From assembly GCF_004366075.1 (NCBI RefSeq), contig NZ_SODU01000001.1:868001-932000 (forward strand): a stretch of DNA of 64,000 nt. The letters are read 5' to 3'. The notes below the pieces were generated by a model that worked only from the letters and a program-made list of their open reading frames with translations, did no database searches and was not told the origin of the DNA. Position numbers and translations under genes: made by a program. This DNA is from Kribbella pratensis (GTDB lineage Bacteria > Actinomycetota > Actinomycetes > Propionibacteriales > Kribbellaceae). Of the stretch, positions 17,358-25,598 are shown in pieces. Every line of letters begins with the position of its first letter. The stretch's first letter is position 1.

Positions 17358-17933
17358 ATGCCGATCGCAAGGACCCTGGCGGAGGCCGAGATCTACGTCG
17401 CGCTGGAAACCGCGCAGGCCGGGCCGGAACCGGGCCTGACCTCGGTCCCGGCTCCGGACTTCGAGCTGGGCGAGAACATCATCGAGGGCCCGGACGCCTG
17501 GACCTACCTGTCGCCGATCGGCGAGATCACCATCCCGTACTCGTCCCAGCGCTCGTCCACCCGGCTCGGCGCCCACTGGGGACTGGGCAAGTCGCAGCTC
17601 GTCGACGCGGCGGAGTGGGCGGTCGTCGCGCACCTGTACGCCGACCGGACGATCGCGGCCGACCTGGCGTACGACGGCCAACCGGGCCAGGAGCGGTACT
17701 ACGTCGAGCTCGGCTGGGAACTTGCCGCCGAGGCGATCCGGGAGGCGATGAAGTCCCTGCCGGAAGGTGACAACGGCGGCGACACGGTCCCCGATTCGGA
17801 GATCTGGACCAGCTTCGGCGCCGACGCCAAGGCACGCGACCCGTACCTGGTCAGCCGCGCCCGGCTGGAGGACGACCTGGAGTACTACACCGGCACACTG
17901 GCCGACTTCCGCGCGCTGCACGGGCCGGCCTAG
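17358..17933 (+). CDS. Small protein, cysteine-free paralogue of the preceding gene
   Basis: 191 aa, ATG start 3 nt after the previous stop, AGGAG 11 nt upstream. It shares with the preceding protein the opening A-R-T-x-x-E-A-x-x-Y-x-x-L and the later PDSEIWTSFGADAKARDPYL against PDDEFWTPQGQAVHAAEPGR, so the two arose by duplication. The CxxC pairs are gone; instead the middle holds a beta-rich segment (PDAWTYLSPIGEITIPYSSQ) and a helix-rich segment (AEWAVVAHLYADRTIAADLAY). It is the last gene of the giant-protein operon and converges with the VLRF1 gene, 8 nt apart. Function unknown. Confidence 0.78.
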   Translation: MPIARTLAEAEIYVALETAQAGPEPGLTSVPAPDFELGENIIEGPDAWTYLSPIGEITIPYSSQRSSTRLGAHWGLGKSQLVDAAEWAVVAHLYADRTIAADLAYDGQPGQERYYVELGWELAAEAIREAMKSLPEGDNGGDTVPDSEIWTSFGADAKARDPYLVSRARLEDDLEYYTGTLADFRALHGPA

Positions 17934-17941
17934 GACAGGCC

Positions 17942-18562
17942 TTAAGGCACGCGCTGGTCCACGTCGATCCGGATCGCCCGGGCGTCGGCACCGGCCTGCT
18001 CGAGAACCTTCTGCTTCGGATCCGGTACGCCGAGGAACGGCGGCCGCACCAACGCGGCCAGCTCCTTCAGCCGCGGATCGTCGAGGACCGTGTCGACGGC
18101 CCGCCGGTCTCCCCCGCACACCAGTACGTCGAGCTTCGCCGGCGCCAGGATCCGCACCGCGACCTCGGTGGCCGCCGCGAACGCCTCGCGCGCCTGGTTG
18201 TCCCGCCGGCGCGCGTACCGCTGCTGCGACCAGCCACCCGCCTTGGTCGTCCCCTGCACGTGCCGCGACCCGACCTTCGAGTCGACAAGCTTGCCGCCGG
18301 CAAACACGCCCGCGCCGTAACCACCGCGCCGGACGAGCAGTACGCCGAGCCGTCGCTCGGTGAGCACATGCGCGACGAGCCCTGCGCGGGACAACTCCGC
18401 GAGGGGCTCGAAAGGCACTGTGACGACAGCGGACTCGCCGTCCTCGGCCGACAACGTGACGCTCGTCGGCGTCACGTCGTACACGACCTCACCGTGCCGT
18501 TCGCCGAAGCCGGTCAGCCACCTGTCCAACCGCTCCGGCGCGACATGAACGGTGCGCGTCAT
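17942..18562 (-). CDS. Actinobacterial VLRF1-type peptidyl-tRNA hydrolase (ribosome rescue)
   Basis: 206 aa. The core motif GSRHV (98-102) followed by GTTKAGGWSQQR (104-115) and RRRDNQAREAF is the signature of the Vms1/ANKZF1-like release factor 1 (VLRF1) family, with the GGxSxxR loop and the catalytic-type Gln. The N-terminal about 90 residues are a beta domain and the C-terminal part has an LVCGGDRRAVDTVL element. Known role of the family: cleaving peptidyl-tRNA on stalled ribosomal large subunits. Actinobacterial versions are stand-alone short proteins like this one. ATG 18562 overlaps the stop of the TetR gene (ATGA), so the two are probably co-expressed. Confidence 0.85.
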   Translation of the reverse strand: MTRTVHVAPERLDRWLTGFGERHGEVVYDVTPTSVTLSAEDGESAVVTVPFEPLAELSRAGLVAHVLTERRLGVLLVRRGGYGAGVFAGGKLVDSKVGSRHVQGTTKAGGWSQQRYARRRDNQAREAFAAATEVAVRILAPAKLDVLVCGGDRRAVDTVLDDPRLKELAALVRPPFLGVPDPKQKVLEQAGADARAIRIDVDQRVP

Positions 18563-19167
18563 GCTTCAGCTCCCTCGGACAACGCGGCACGCACGATCGC
18601 GCGCGCGGACGACAGCATCACGTCCGCAGCCTCGTCGCGGCTCAGTCCGGCGACGTCGACGAGCCAGACCAGCGCCTCGATGCCGACAGCGCTGCGCACG
18701 GCGATGGCGAGCCGGTGGACGGCGGCCTCCGACAACCTGTCCCGGGCGGGCGAGAGCGCATCCTCGAACCAGCCGATCCCGCGCCCCTGCCGTAGCGGCA
18801 GCTGATCCGGCTGCGTCGACGGCTCGAGCGACAGACGGAGCATCGTGCGCTGCTGCGGCTCGAACTTCAGCAGACTCTCGATGAACGCTGCCACCACCGT
18901 GAGCAGCCGCGTCTCGGGATCGTCGCCGCTGTCGGCCGGCAGCAAGGTGGTGAGCTCGACCTCTGGGTGGGCGGCGGCGAGCAGCTCCGCCTGACTGCGG
19001 AAGTACCGGTACGCCGTCGTCCGCGAGATCGACGCAGCCGCAGCGGCCTCCTCGACCGTCGGGGCCGACCCGCCCTCGGTGATCAGCTCACGAGCGGCGG
19101 CGATCAGGTCGTTGCGCGTGCGCTGCTTCTGCCGGGTCCGTCCGGACTGCTCGTACGCCGTTGACAT
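18559..19167 (-). CDS. TetR-family transcriptional regulator
   Basis: 202 aa from ATG 19167. The N-terminal HTH reads RNDLIAAARELITEGGSAPTVEEAAAAASISRTTAYRYFRSQAELL, the standard TetR layout. The C-terminal ligand/dimer domain is unclassified. GTG 19176 is in frame but TACCGT lies 7 nt before ATG 19167, which favours a leaderless ATG start. It is divergent from the cupin gene across a 64-nt region containing a perfect 16-bp palindrome, and overlaps the VLRF1 gene downstream. It most probably controls the cupin and itself, and so also the VLRF1 gene. Confidence 0.9.
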   Translation of the reverse strand: MSTAYEQSGRTRQKQRTRNDLIAAARELITEGGSAPTVEEAAAAASISRTTAYRYFRSQAELLAAAHPEVELTTLLPADSGDDPETRLLTVVAAFIESLLKFEPQQRTMLRLSLEPSTQPDQLPLRQGRGIGWFEDALSPARDRLSEAAVHRLAIAVRSAVGIEALVWLVDVAGLSRDEAADVMLSSARAIVRAALSEGAEA

Positions 19168-19174
19168 GGCATAC

Positions 19175-19180
19175 ACGGTA
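19175..19180 (-). promoter_or_regulatory. -10 element of the TetR gene (leaderless)
   Basis: Minus strand TACCGT-GTATGCC-ATG: TANNNT followed by 7 nt and the start codon 19167. No Shine-Dalgarno. Confidence 0.55.
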
Positions 19181-19194
19181 CCTTACTTTCGTAA

Positions 19195-19210
19195 TGGGAC
19201 TCGAGTCCCA
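19195..19210. promoter_or_regulatory. 16-bp palindromic operator between TetR and cupin genes
   Basis: TGGGACTCGAGTCCCA is a perfect palindrome, 14 nt upstream of the -10 of the TetR gene and 22 nt before the cupin start codon. It is the expected kind of TetR dimer site for control of both divergent genes. The cognate protein is inferred from adjacency. Confidence 0.7.
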
Positions 19211-19231
19211 CGAATGGGAGGGGTATTCGAC

Positions 19232-19708
19232 ATGACCACACTGGCTGCGACGGTCCGCGATCACGGCGAGGGCGAACGGCGGTGGTTCAGCGGCGGCGGT
19301 CTGCAGACCTGGCTGGCGACCTCGGCGGAAACCGGAGGTGCGTTCCTGCTGATCGAGTTCGTCGGCGAGCAGGGCAAAGTGACGCCGCTGCACATCCACC
19401 CCGCGTCGGACGAGACGTTCTACCTGCTCGACGGAGAGATCCTGCTGGACCTCGACGGAAAGAAGCGCGGCCTCTCGGCCGGTGGGGTCGCGGTGGTTCC
19501 CCGCGGCATACCGCACGCCTTCAAGGTCGTCTCCCCGACGACCAGGATCCTGACGATCCAGACACCCGGCACAGACGAGGCGTTCTACCGGCTCGCCAGC
19601 GAACCCGCTCCGGAGGGGAGCCGGCCGATCCCGGTCGACTTCGACCGGATCCGGGAAGCTGCCGAGCAGACCGGCGCCATCCAGATCGTCGGACCGCCAC
19701 CGTTCTGA
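19232..19708 (+). CDS. Cupin-domain protein (quercetinase-like)
   Basis: 158 aa, ATG 19232 with GGGAGGGG 9 nt upstream. Single cupin fold: motif 1 TPLHIHPASDETFYLLDGEI gives the His-x-His...Glu metal ligands, motif 2 VPRGIPHAFKVV gives the second His. The C-terminal about 45 residues are helical (FDRIREAAEQTGAIQIVG). Such small cupins include quercetin dioxygenase-like oxygenases and metal-binding isomerases; the substrate cannot be read from the sequence. Placed divergently from a TetR gene, probably induced by its ligand. Confidence 0.85.
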   Translation: MTTLAATVRDHGEGERRWFSGGGLQTWLATSAETGGAFLLIEFVGEQGKVTPLHIHPASDETFYLLDGEILLDLDGKKRGLSAGGVAVVPRGIPHAFKVVSPTTRILTIQTPGTDEAFYRLASEPAPEGSRPIPVDFDRIREAAEQTGAIQIVGPPPF

Positions 19709-19718
19709 GCACATGCGA

Positions 19719-19746
19719 AGAGCCCGGGCCACCTGACCCGGGCTCT
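19719..19746. terminator. Bidirectional terminator hairpin between cupin and sufT
   Basis: AGAGCCCGGG-CCACCTGA-CCCGGGCTCT, a perfect 10-bp stem with an 8-nt loop, lies between two convergent genes. No U-tract follows, as is common in actinomycetes. Confidence 0.85.
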
Positions 19747-19762
19747 CCCACTGCGGAAACAC

Positions 19763-20143
19763 TCAGACGTTGAAACCCAGCGCGCGCAGCTGGTCGCGGC
19801 CGTCGTCGGTGATCTTCTCCGGGCCCCACGGCGGCATCCAGACCCAGTTGATCCGGAAGTCGTTCACGAGGCCGTCGAGCGCCATCCGGGTCTGATCCTC
19901 GATCACGTCGGTCAACGGGCAGGCCGCGGACGTCAGCGTCATGTCGATGATCGCCGTACTGGTGTCGTCGACGGTGATCCCGTAGATCAGGCCCAGGTCG
20001 ACAACGTTGATGCCGAGCTCGGGGTCGACGACGTCCTTGAGAGCCTCGTTGACGTCCTCGACCTTGGGCGGCGTCGTGCCCGCCTGAGCAGCCTCGAGGT
20101 CGACCTCGGGCAGCTCGATCTTCTCGTCGGTCTGGTCAGGCAT
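19763..20143 (-). CDS. sufT: SUF-associated iron-sulfur assembly factor (DUF59/MIP18 family)
   Basis: 126 aa. DUF59 domain with VNEALKDVVDPELGINVVDLGLIYGI and MTLTSAACPLTDVIEDQ, which contains the single conserved Cys used for cluster or metal handling. Family members help mature Fe-S proteins. Last gene of the SUF operon, overlapping sufU by 8 nt, and followed by a strong terminator. The same gene order is found in mycobacteria. Confidence 0.92.
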   Translation of the reverse strand: MPDQTDEKIELPEVDLEAAQAGTTPPKVEDVNEALKDVVDPELGINVVDLGLIYGITVDDTSTAIIDMTLTSAACPLTDVIEDQTRMALDGLVNDFRINWVWMPPWGPEKITDDGRDQLRALGFNV

Positions 20144-20606
20144 TCTTCACTCCTTCGTTGGCTGCGCCCTGAGTTGCCAGCGCCTGCGCCGTGGCATCCC
20201 GCCACGCCGACCAGCCCAGCAGTGCGCACTTCACCCGCGCGGGGAACTGCGCGACGCCCGCGAACGCGACGCCGTCCTCCAGAACCTCTTCGTCCGGTTC
20301 GACATTCCCCCGGCCCTGCATCAGCTCGAGGAACTTCTCGTACGTCGCCATGCCCTCGGACACCGGCTTGCCGATCACCAGGTCCGACATCACCGAGGTG
20401 GCCGCCTGGCTGATCGAGCAGCCGACGCTGTCGTGCGTGACGCCCTTCACGGTGTCGCCGTCGAGCTCGACCCGGAGCGTCACCTCGTCCCCGCAGGACG
20501 GGTTCACGTGGTGCACCTCCACGTCGTACGGGTCCGCGAGACCCGCGTGATGCGGGGTCCGGTAGTGATCCAGGATGATCTCCTGGTAGAGGCTGTCGAG
20601 CTGCAT
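20136..20606 (-). CDS. sufU: SufU, zinc-dependent sulfur transfer partner of SufS
   Basis: 156 aa. Contains NPSCGDEV (Cys near residue 38), the GCSISQAATSVM motif and RVKCALLGW near residue 125; these three Cys plus the Asp next to the first are the zinc/sulfur-accepting site of SufU-type proteins. The 18-20 residue insertion typical of SufU relative to IscU is present (LMQGRGNVEPDEEVLEDG). Starts 1 nt after the sufS stop. Receives persulfide sulfur from SufS and passes it to the SufBCD scaffold. Confidence 0.95.
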   Translation of the reverse strand: MQLDSLYQEIILDHYRTPHHAGLADPYDVEVHHVNPSCGDEVTLRVELDGDTVKGVTHDSVGCSISQAATSVMSDLVIGKPVSEGMATYEKFLELMQGRGNVEPDEEVLEDGVAFAGVAQFPARVKCALLGWSAWRDATAQALATQGAANEGVKNA

Positions 20607-20607
20607 A

Positions 20608-21864
20608 TCAGTCCACCTTGAAGAACGATCGGACGAACCCGAGGCCGTCGACGAGCGCGTCGATCTCCTCGGGAGTCGTGTACAGGTAGAAAGACGCTCT
20701 GGTCGACGATTGCATTCCGAACCGCTCGTGCACCGGCCGCGCGCAGTGGTGCCCGGCCCGCACCGCGATCCCCCGGGTGTCCAGCACGGTCGACACGTCG
20801 TGCGGGTGTACGCCGTCCAGCGCGAAGCTGATCGCGCCGCCGTGGTCCTTCGCGTCGGTCGGTCCGAGCAACGTCAGCCCGGGAACCGTCTTCAGGCCCT
20901 CGAGCGCGTACTCGACGATCGCGTGCTCGTGCGCCGCGACCTTGTCCATCCCGATCCCGGACAGGTAGTCGACGGCCGCACCGAGGCCGACGGCCTGCGC
21001 GATCGGCGGCGTACCGGCCTCGAACCGGGCCGGCGGCGGCGCGTACGTCGAGCCGGTCATCCGGACGACCTCGATCATCTCGCCGCCGCCGAGGAACGGC
21101 GGCAGCTCGGCGAGCAGCTCGTACCGGCCCCAGAGCACGCCGATACCCGTCGGGCCGACGACCTTGTGACCGGTGAAGACCAGGATGTCCGCGCCGAGCG
21201 TGGACACGTCGACCGGGAACTGCGGGACCGCCTGCGACGCGTCCACCACCACGGTCGCGCCGACCGCGTGCGCCTTGGTCGCGATCTCGGTGATCGGGTT
21301 GATCGTGCCGAGCGCGTTCGACACCCAGGTGAGGGCGACGACCTTGGTGTTCTCGGTCAGCAGCTCCTCGATGTTGCTGAGGTCCAGCCGCCCGTCCTCG
21401 GTCACGCCGAACCACTTCAGCGTCGCACCGGTCCGCTCGCACGCGAGCTGCCACGGGACGATGTTGCTGTGGTGCTCCATCTCGGAGACCACCACGACAT
21501 CGCCCGGCTTGAGCGCGGCGCCGAGCGTGTGCGCGGCCAGGTTGAGCGCCTCGGAGGCGTTCTTGGTGAAGACGATCTCGTCCCGGTTCGGGGCGCCGAT
21601 GAACGCGGCCACCTTGTCCCGGCCGCCCTCGTACGCCGCCGTGGCCTCGGCACCGAGCTGATGCATGGCCCGCGCGACGTTCGCGTTGTGCTGGAGGTAG
21701 TGGTCCTCGATCGCCTGCACGACCTGGCGCGGCTTCTGCGAGGAGTTCGCCGAGTCCAGGTAGACCAGCGGGAACCCGCCCGCGAGTTCACGCGACAGGA
21801 TCGGGAAGTCCGCCCGGACCGACTGCAGGTCCAGCGGGCTGCTGAAGGTCCGGGTGGTGGTCAT
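20608..21864 (-). CDS. sufS: Cysteine desulfurase SufS
   Basis: 418 aa, class V PLP aminotransferase fold of group II. The PLP lysine is in FTGHKVVGPTG near residue 234; the His stacking on PLP is in SEMEHHSNIVPW; the catalytic Cys is in RAGHHCARP near residue 370, followed by the SufS-type short loop RFGMQSSTRASFYLYTT. Removes sulfur from cysteine as a persulfide for Fe-S assembly. ATG start; its 5' end overlaps the sufC stop by 4 nt. Confidence 0.96.
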   Translation of the reverse strand: MTTTRTFSSPLDLQSVRADFPILSRELAGGFPLVYLDSANSSQKPRQVVQAIEDHYLQHNANVARAMHQLGAEATAAYEGGRDKVAAFIGAPNRDEIVFTKNASEALNLAAHTLGAALKPGDVVVVSEMEHHSNIVPWQLACERTGATLKWFGVTEDGRLDLSNIEELLTENTKVVALTWVSNALGTINPITEIATKAHAVGATVVVDASQAVPQFPVDVSTLGADILVFTGHKVVGPTGIGVLWGRYELLAELPPFLGGGEMIEVVRMTGSTYAPPPARFEAGTPPIAQAVGLGAAVDYLSGIGMDKVAAHEHAIVEYALEGLKTVPGLTLLGPTDAKDHGGAISFALDGVHPHDVSTVLDTRGIAVRAGHHCARPVHERFGMQSSTRASFYLYTTPEEIDALVDGLGFVRSFFKVD

Positions 21865-22625
21865 GCCTTCGTGCTCGCCTTCAGGAAGCGCTCGTAGCCG
21901 TTGGCTTCCAGCTCCTCGGCCAGCTCCGGGCCGCCCTCCTCGGCGACGCGGCCGTCGACGAAGACGTGCACGAAGTCCGGCTTGATGTAGCGCAGGATCC
22001 GCGTGTAGTGGGTGATCAGCAGGACGCCCTTGTCACCCTGGGACGCGAACCGGTTGACGCCCTCGGAGACGATCTTCAGCGCGTCGATGTCGAGGCCGGA
22101 GTCGGTCTCGTCGAGGATCGCGATCTTCGGGTTCAGCAGCTCCAGCTGGACGATCTCGTGGCGCTTCTTCTCACCGCCGGAGAAGCCCTCGTTGACGTTG
22201 CGCTGACCGAAGGTGGGGTCCATGTCCAGGTCGGACAGCGCCTTGTTCACGTCCTTGACCCAGGTGCGCAGCTTCGGCGCCTCGCCGTCGATCGCGGTCT
22301 TCGCCGTACGCAGGAAGTTCGCCACCGACACCCCCGGCACCTCGACCGGGTACTGCATCGCCAGGAACAGGCCGGCCCGGGCGCGCTCGTCGACGGCCAT
22401 GTCCAGCACGTCCTCGCCGTCCAGGGTCACCGTGCCGCTGGTGATGTTGTACTTCGGGTGCCCGGCGATCGAGTACGCCAGCGTCGACTTGCCGGAGCCG
22501 TTCGGGCCCATGATCGCGTGCGTCTGACCGCCGGCGATGGTCAGGTCGACGCCGCGCAGGATCTCCTTCGGGCCGTTCTCGGTGTCGACCGACACGTGCA
22601 GGTCGCGGATCTCGAGTGTCGCCAT
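21861..22625 (-). CDS. sufC: SufC, Fe-S assembly ATPase
   Basis: 254 aa from ATG 22625. ABC ATPase with Walker A GPNGSGKSTLAYSI, Q-loop MQYPVEVPGVS, signature FSGGEKKRHEI, Walker B IAILDETDSGLDIDAL and the switch His in LITHYTRIL. The SufC-specific E-T-D-S-G-L-D is present. Soluble partner of SufB and SufD; ATP hydrolysis drives cluster assembly on SufBCD. A longer open frame upstream is only a shadow of the ferredoxin gene. Ribosome binding site weak (AGAAGAAA). Confidence 0.96.
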   Translation of the reverse strand: MATLEIRDLHVSVDTENGPKEILRGVDLTIAGGQTHAIMGPNGSGKSTLAYSIAGHPKYNITSGTVTLDGEDVLDMAVDERARAGLFLAMQYPVEVPGVSVANFLRTAKTAIDGEAPKLRTWVKDVNKALSDLDMDPTFGQRNVNEGFSGGEKKRHEIVQLELLNPKIAILDETDSGLDIDALKIVSEGVNRFASQGDKGVLLITHYTRILRYIKPDFVHVFVDGRVAEEGGPELAEELEANGYERFLKASTKA

Positions 22626-22648
22626 GAGGTTTCTTCTATCTCCGTCGT

Positions 22649-22987
22649 TTACAGGGATGCTTGGTTCAAGGGGTTCTTCACGTCGACGAGTACGTCGTCG
22701 CCGTCGAGGCGGACCGGGTAGATCGGCACCGGGTCGTAGGCCGGCAGGCTGGTCGGCTCGCCGGTGCGCAGGTCGAAGCGGGACCCGTGCAGCCAGCACT
22801 CGATCTCGCACTCGCCGACGTCGCCCTCGGACAGCTGGATCTGCGCGTGCGAGCACTCGTCCCGCACCGCGAAGTACTGTCCTTCGCTCTTCACGACCGC
22901 GACCTCGACACCGCCGACCTCGACCGGGATCACACCCTCGTCGGGGACGTCGGCGGCGGCGCAGGCGCGCTCGAACGTGTCGCTCAC
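22649..22987 (-). CDS. Rieske-type ferredoxin of the SUF operon
   Basis: 112 aa from GTG 22987, which overlaps the sufD stop as GTGA. Rieske [2Fe-2S] motif: C-S-H in RDECSHAQIQL and C-x-x-H in IECWLHGSRFDL. Annotated in relatives as the non-heme iron oxygenase ferredoxin subunit. Its fixed place between sufD and sufC in actinobacteria suggests an electron donor for Fe-S assembly, which is known from context rather than proven here. Confidence 0.92.
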   Translation of the reverse strand: MSDTFERACAAADVPDEGVIPVEVGGVEVAVVKSEGQYFAVRDECSHAQIQLSEGDVGECEIECWLHGSRFDLRTGEPTSLPAYDPVPIYPVRLDGDDVLVDVKNPLNQASL

Positions 22988-24186
22988 TGCCCGACGACCG
23001 CCTTGGCCGATGCGCTCAACTCCGCGGCCCGCGCCAGCTTCTGCTCGATCACGTCGTGCAGGTGCTCGGTGACCTCGGGTACGCCGATCTTGCCGATGAT
23101 GTCGTTGAAGAAGCCGGACACCACCAGCCGCCGGGCCGCGTCCTCGGGGATACCGCGGGCCTGCAGGTAGAACAGCTGCTCGTCGTCGAAGCGGCCGGTC
23201 GCGGACGCGTGACCGGCGCCCTCGATCTCGCCGGTCTCGATCTCCAGGTTCGGCACCGAGTCGGCGCGGGCGCCGTCGGTGAGCACCAGGTTCCGGTTCA
23301 GCTCGAAGGTGTCGGTGCCCTCGGCCGCGGCCCGGATCAGCACGTCGCCGATCCACACCGAGCGGGCGTGGTCACCGGCCAGCGCGCCCTTGTACAGCAC
23401 GTTGCTCTTGCAGTTGGTGGCCTCGTGGTCGACGAAGAGCCGGTTCTCGTGGTGCTGACCACCTTCGGCGAAGTACACCCCGAGGAGTTCCGCGTCGCCG
23501 CCGGGCCCGGCGTACCGGACGTTGGTGGCGACCCGGACGATCTTGCCGCCCAGGGTCACGACCACGTGGTGGAGTTTCGCGTCCCGCCCGACCAGCGCGT
23601 CGTGCTGGGCGAGGTGGATGGACTCGTGGTCACCCTGCTGGATGCTGACCACGCGGAGCTCGGAGCCGTCGCCGGTGACGATCTCGACGTTGGTGCCCAA
23701 CTCGCCCGCGCCGGTGTGATCGATGATCACGATCGCGCGGCTGTGCCGGCCGGCCTCGACGATCAGGTGGCTGAAGCCGCGGGCACCGAGGCTCGCGACG
23801 TTCACGTGCACCGGCTCGGTCAGCTCGGCCTCGACCGGGATCCGGACCGCGAACGCCTCGCCCGCGTGGTTCCAGGCGACGGCCGCGGACCGGTCCTGCG
23901 GCTTGCCGACCTTCAGCGAGTCCGCCGCGACGGTCTCGAAGACGACACCCTCCGGACCGGAAGCGTCGATCTTCGGGGTCTCGGTGCCGGCCGCGTCGTC
24001 GAACAGGGCCTTGAGCTGCTTGACCGGGGTGAAGCGCCACTCCTCCTCGCGTCCGTTCGGCACCGCGAAGTCGGCCACGTCGTACGACCTCGGCCGCTCA
24101 CTGCGCGCCTGGAGCGGGACCGGGGACCCCGGCCCGTGGGAGTGTGCCCGGTTGCCAGTGGCAACCAGCGTTTCAGCGGCGGACAT
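22984..24186 (-). CDS. sufD: SufD scaffold subunit
   Basis: 400 aa. SufBD-type beta-helix core with the closing motif ATGRFDDEQLFYLQARGIPED and the helix DIIGKIGVPEVTEHLHDVIEQKL. N-terminus has the SufD-like GREEEWRFTPVKQL. Forms the SufBCD scaffold with SufB and SufC. Start ATG overlaps the sufB stop by one base (TGATG). Confidence 0.95.
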   Translation of the reverse strand: MSAAETLVATGNRAHSHGPGSPVPLQARSERPRSYDVADFAVPNGREEEWRFTPVKQLKALFDDAAGTETPKIDASGPEGVVFETVAADSLKVGKPQDRSAAVAWNHAGEAFAVRIPVEAELTEPVHVNVASLGARGFSHLIVEAGRHSRAIVIIDHTGAGELGTNVEIVTGDGSELRVVSIQQGDHESIHLAQHDALVGRDAKLHHVVVTLGGKIVRVATNVRYAGPGGDAELLGVYFAEGGQHHENRLFVDHEATNCKSNVLYKGALAGDHARSVWIGDVLIRAAAEGTDTFELNRNLVLTDGARADSVPNLEIETGEIEGAGHASATGRFDDEQLFYLQARGIPEDAARRLVVSGFFNDIIGKIGVPEVTEHLHDVIEQKLARAAELSASAKAVVGQ

Positions 24187-25598
24187 CAGCCGACGGCCCC
24201 TTCCATCTGCAGCTCGATGAGCCGGTTGAGTTCCAGCGCGTACTCCATCGGGAGCTCGCGGGCGATCGGCTCGATGAAGCCGCGGACGATCATCGCCATC
24301 GCCTCGTCCTCGGCCATGCCCCGGCTCATCAGGTAGAAGAGCTGGTCGTCGCTGACCTTGGACACGGTCGCCTCGTGCCCCATCGCCACGTCGTCCTCGC
24401 GGACGTCGACGTACGGGTAGGTGTCCGAACGGCTGATGGTGTCGACCAGCAGCGCGTCACAGCGCACCGTGGACTTGCTGTGGTGCGAGCCCGGCGCCAC
24501 CTCGACCAGACCGCGGTACGACGTCCGGCCGCCGCCGCGGGCCACCGACTTCGACACGATCGAGCTGGAGGTGTACGGCGCGTTGTGCACCATCTTGGAG
24601 CCGGCGTCCTGGTGCTGGCCCTCGCCCGCGAACGCGACCGACAGGGTCTCGCCCTTGGCGTGCTCGCCCATCAGGTACACAGCCGGGTACTTCATCGTCA
24701 CCTTGGAGCCGATGTTGCCGTCGATCCACTCCATGGTCGCGCCCTCTTCGCAGGTGGCGCGCTTGGTGACCAGGTTGTAGACGTTGTTCGACCAGTTCTG
24801 GATCGTCGTGTAGCGGCAGCGGGCGCCCTTCTTCACGATGATCTCGACGACCGCGGAGTGCAGCGAGTCGGACTTGTAGATCGGCGCCGTGCAGCCCTCG
24901 ACGTAGTGCACGTAGGCGTCCTCGTCGACGATGATCAGGGTCCGCTCGAACTGGCCCATGTTCTCGGTGTTGATCCGGAAGTACGCCTGCAGCGGGATGT
25001 CCACCTTGACGCCCTTGGGGACGTAGATGAACGAGCCGCCGGACCAGACCGCGGTGTTCAGCGAGGCGAACTTGTTGTCGCCGACCGGGATGACGGAGCC
25101 GAAGTACTCCTTGAAGAGCTCCGGGTGCTCCTTCAGGCCGGTGTCGGTGTCCAGGAAGATGACGCCCTGCGCCTCCAGGTCCTCACGGATCTGGTGGTAG
25201 ACGACCTCGGACTCGTACTGCGCGGCGACGCCGGCGACCAGGCGCTGCTTCTCCGCCTCCGGGATACCGAGCTTGTCGTAGGTGTTCTTGATGTCCGGCG
25301 GCAGGTCCTCCCAGGAGGTGGCCTGCTTCTCGGTCGACCGGACGAAGTACTTGATGTTGTCGAAGTCGATTCCCGACAGGTCGGCGCCCCACGACGGCAT
25401 CGGCTTGCGGTCGAAGAGCTTCAGGCCCTTCAGGCGCAGGTCGAGCATCCACTCCGGCTCGTTCTTCAGCGCGGAGATGCCCCGCACCACGTCGGTGCTG
25501 AGGCCGCGCTGGGCGACCGCACCGGCGGCGTCGGAGTCGGCCCAGCCGTACTGGTAGTTGCCGAGGCCTTCCAGTTCGGGGTGAGCGGTTTGCGTCAT
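24186..25598 (-). CDS. sufB: SufB scaffold subunit
   Basis: 470 aa from ATG 25598, which overlaps the sufR stop as ATGA. Typical SufB N-terminus ([20 protein letters not shown]), the [20 protein letters not shown] segment, the [20 protein letters not shown] element with the conserved cysteine region, and the C-terminal [20 protein letters not shown]. No intein is present (mycobacterial SufB often has one). It is the main Fe-S scaffold. Confidence 0.96.
   Translation of the reverse strand: MTQTAHPELEGLGNYQYGWADSDAAGAVAQRGLSTDVVRGISALKNEPEWMLDLRLKGLKLFDRKPMPSWGADLSGIDFDNIKYFVRSTEKQATSWEDLPPDIKNTYDKLGIPEAEKQRLVAGVAAQYESEVVYHQIREDLEAQGVIFLDTDTGLKEHPELFKEYFGSVIPVGDNKFASLNTAVWSGGSFIYVPKGVKVDIPLQAYFRINTENMGQFERTLIIVDEDAYVHYVEGCTAPIYKSDSLHSAVVEIIVKKGARCRYTTIQNWSNNVYNLVTKRATCEEGATMEWIDGNIGSKVTMKYPAVYLMGEHAKGETLSVAFAGEGQHQDAGSKMVHNAPYTSSSIVSKSVARGGGRTSYRGLVEVAPGSHHSKSTVRCDALLVDTISRSDTYPYVDVREDDVAMGHEATVSKVSDDQLFYLMSRGMAEDEAMAMIVRGFIEPIARELPMEYALELNRLIELQMEGAVG

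Noticed and set aside
24186..25598. Intein in SufB
   Set aside because: The protein is 470 aa without insertion; the usual insertion regions read straight through.
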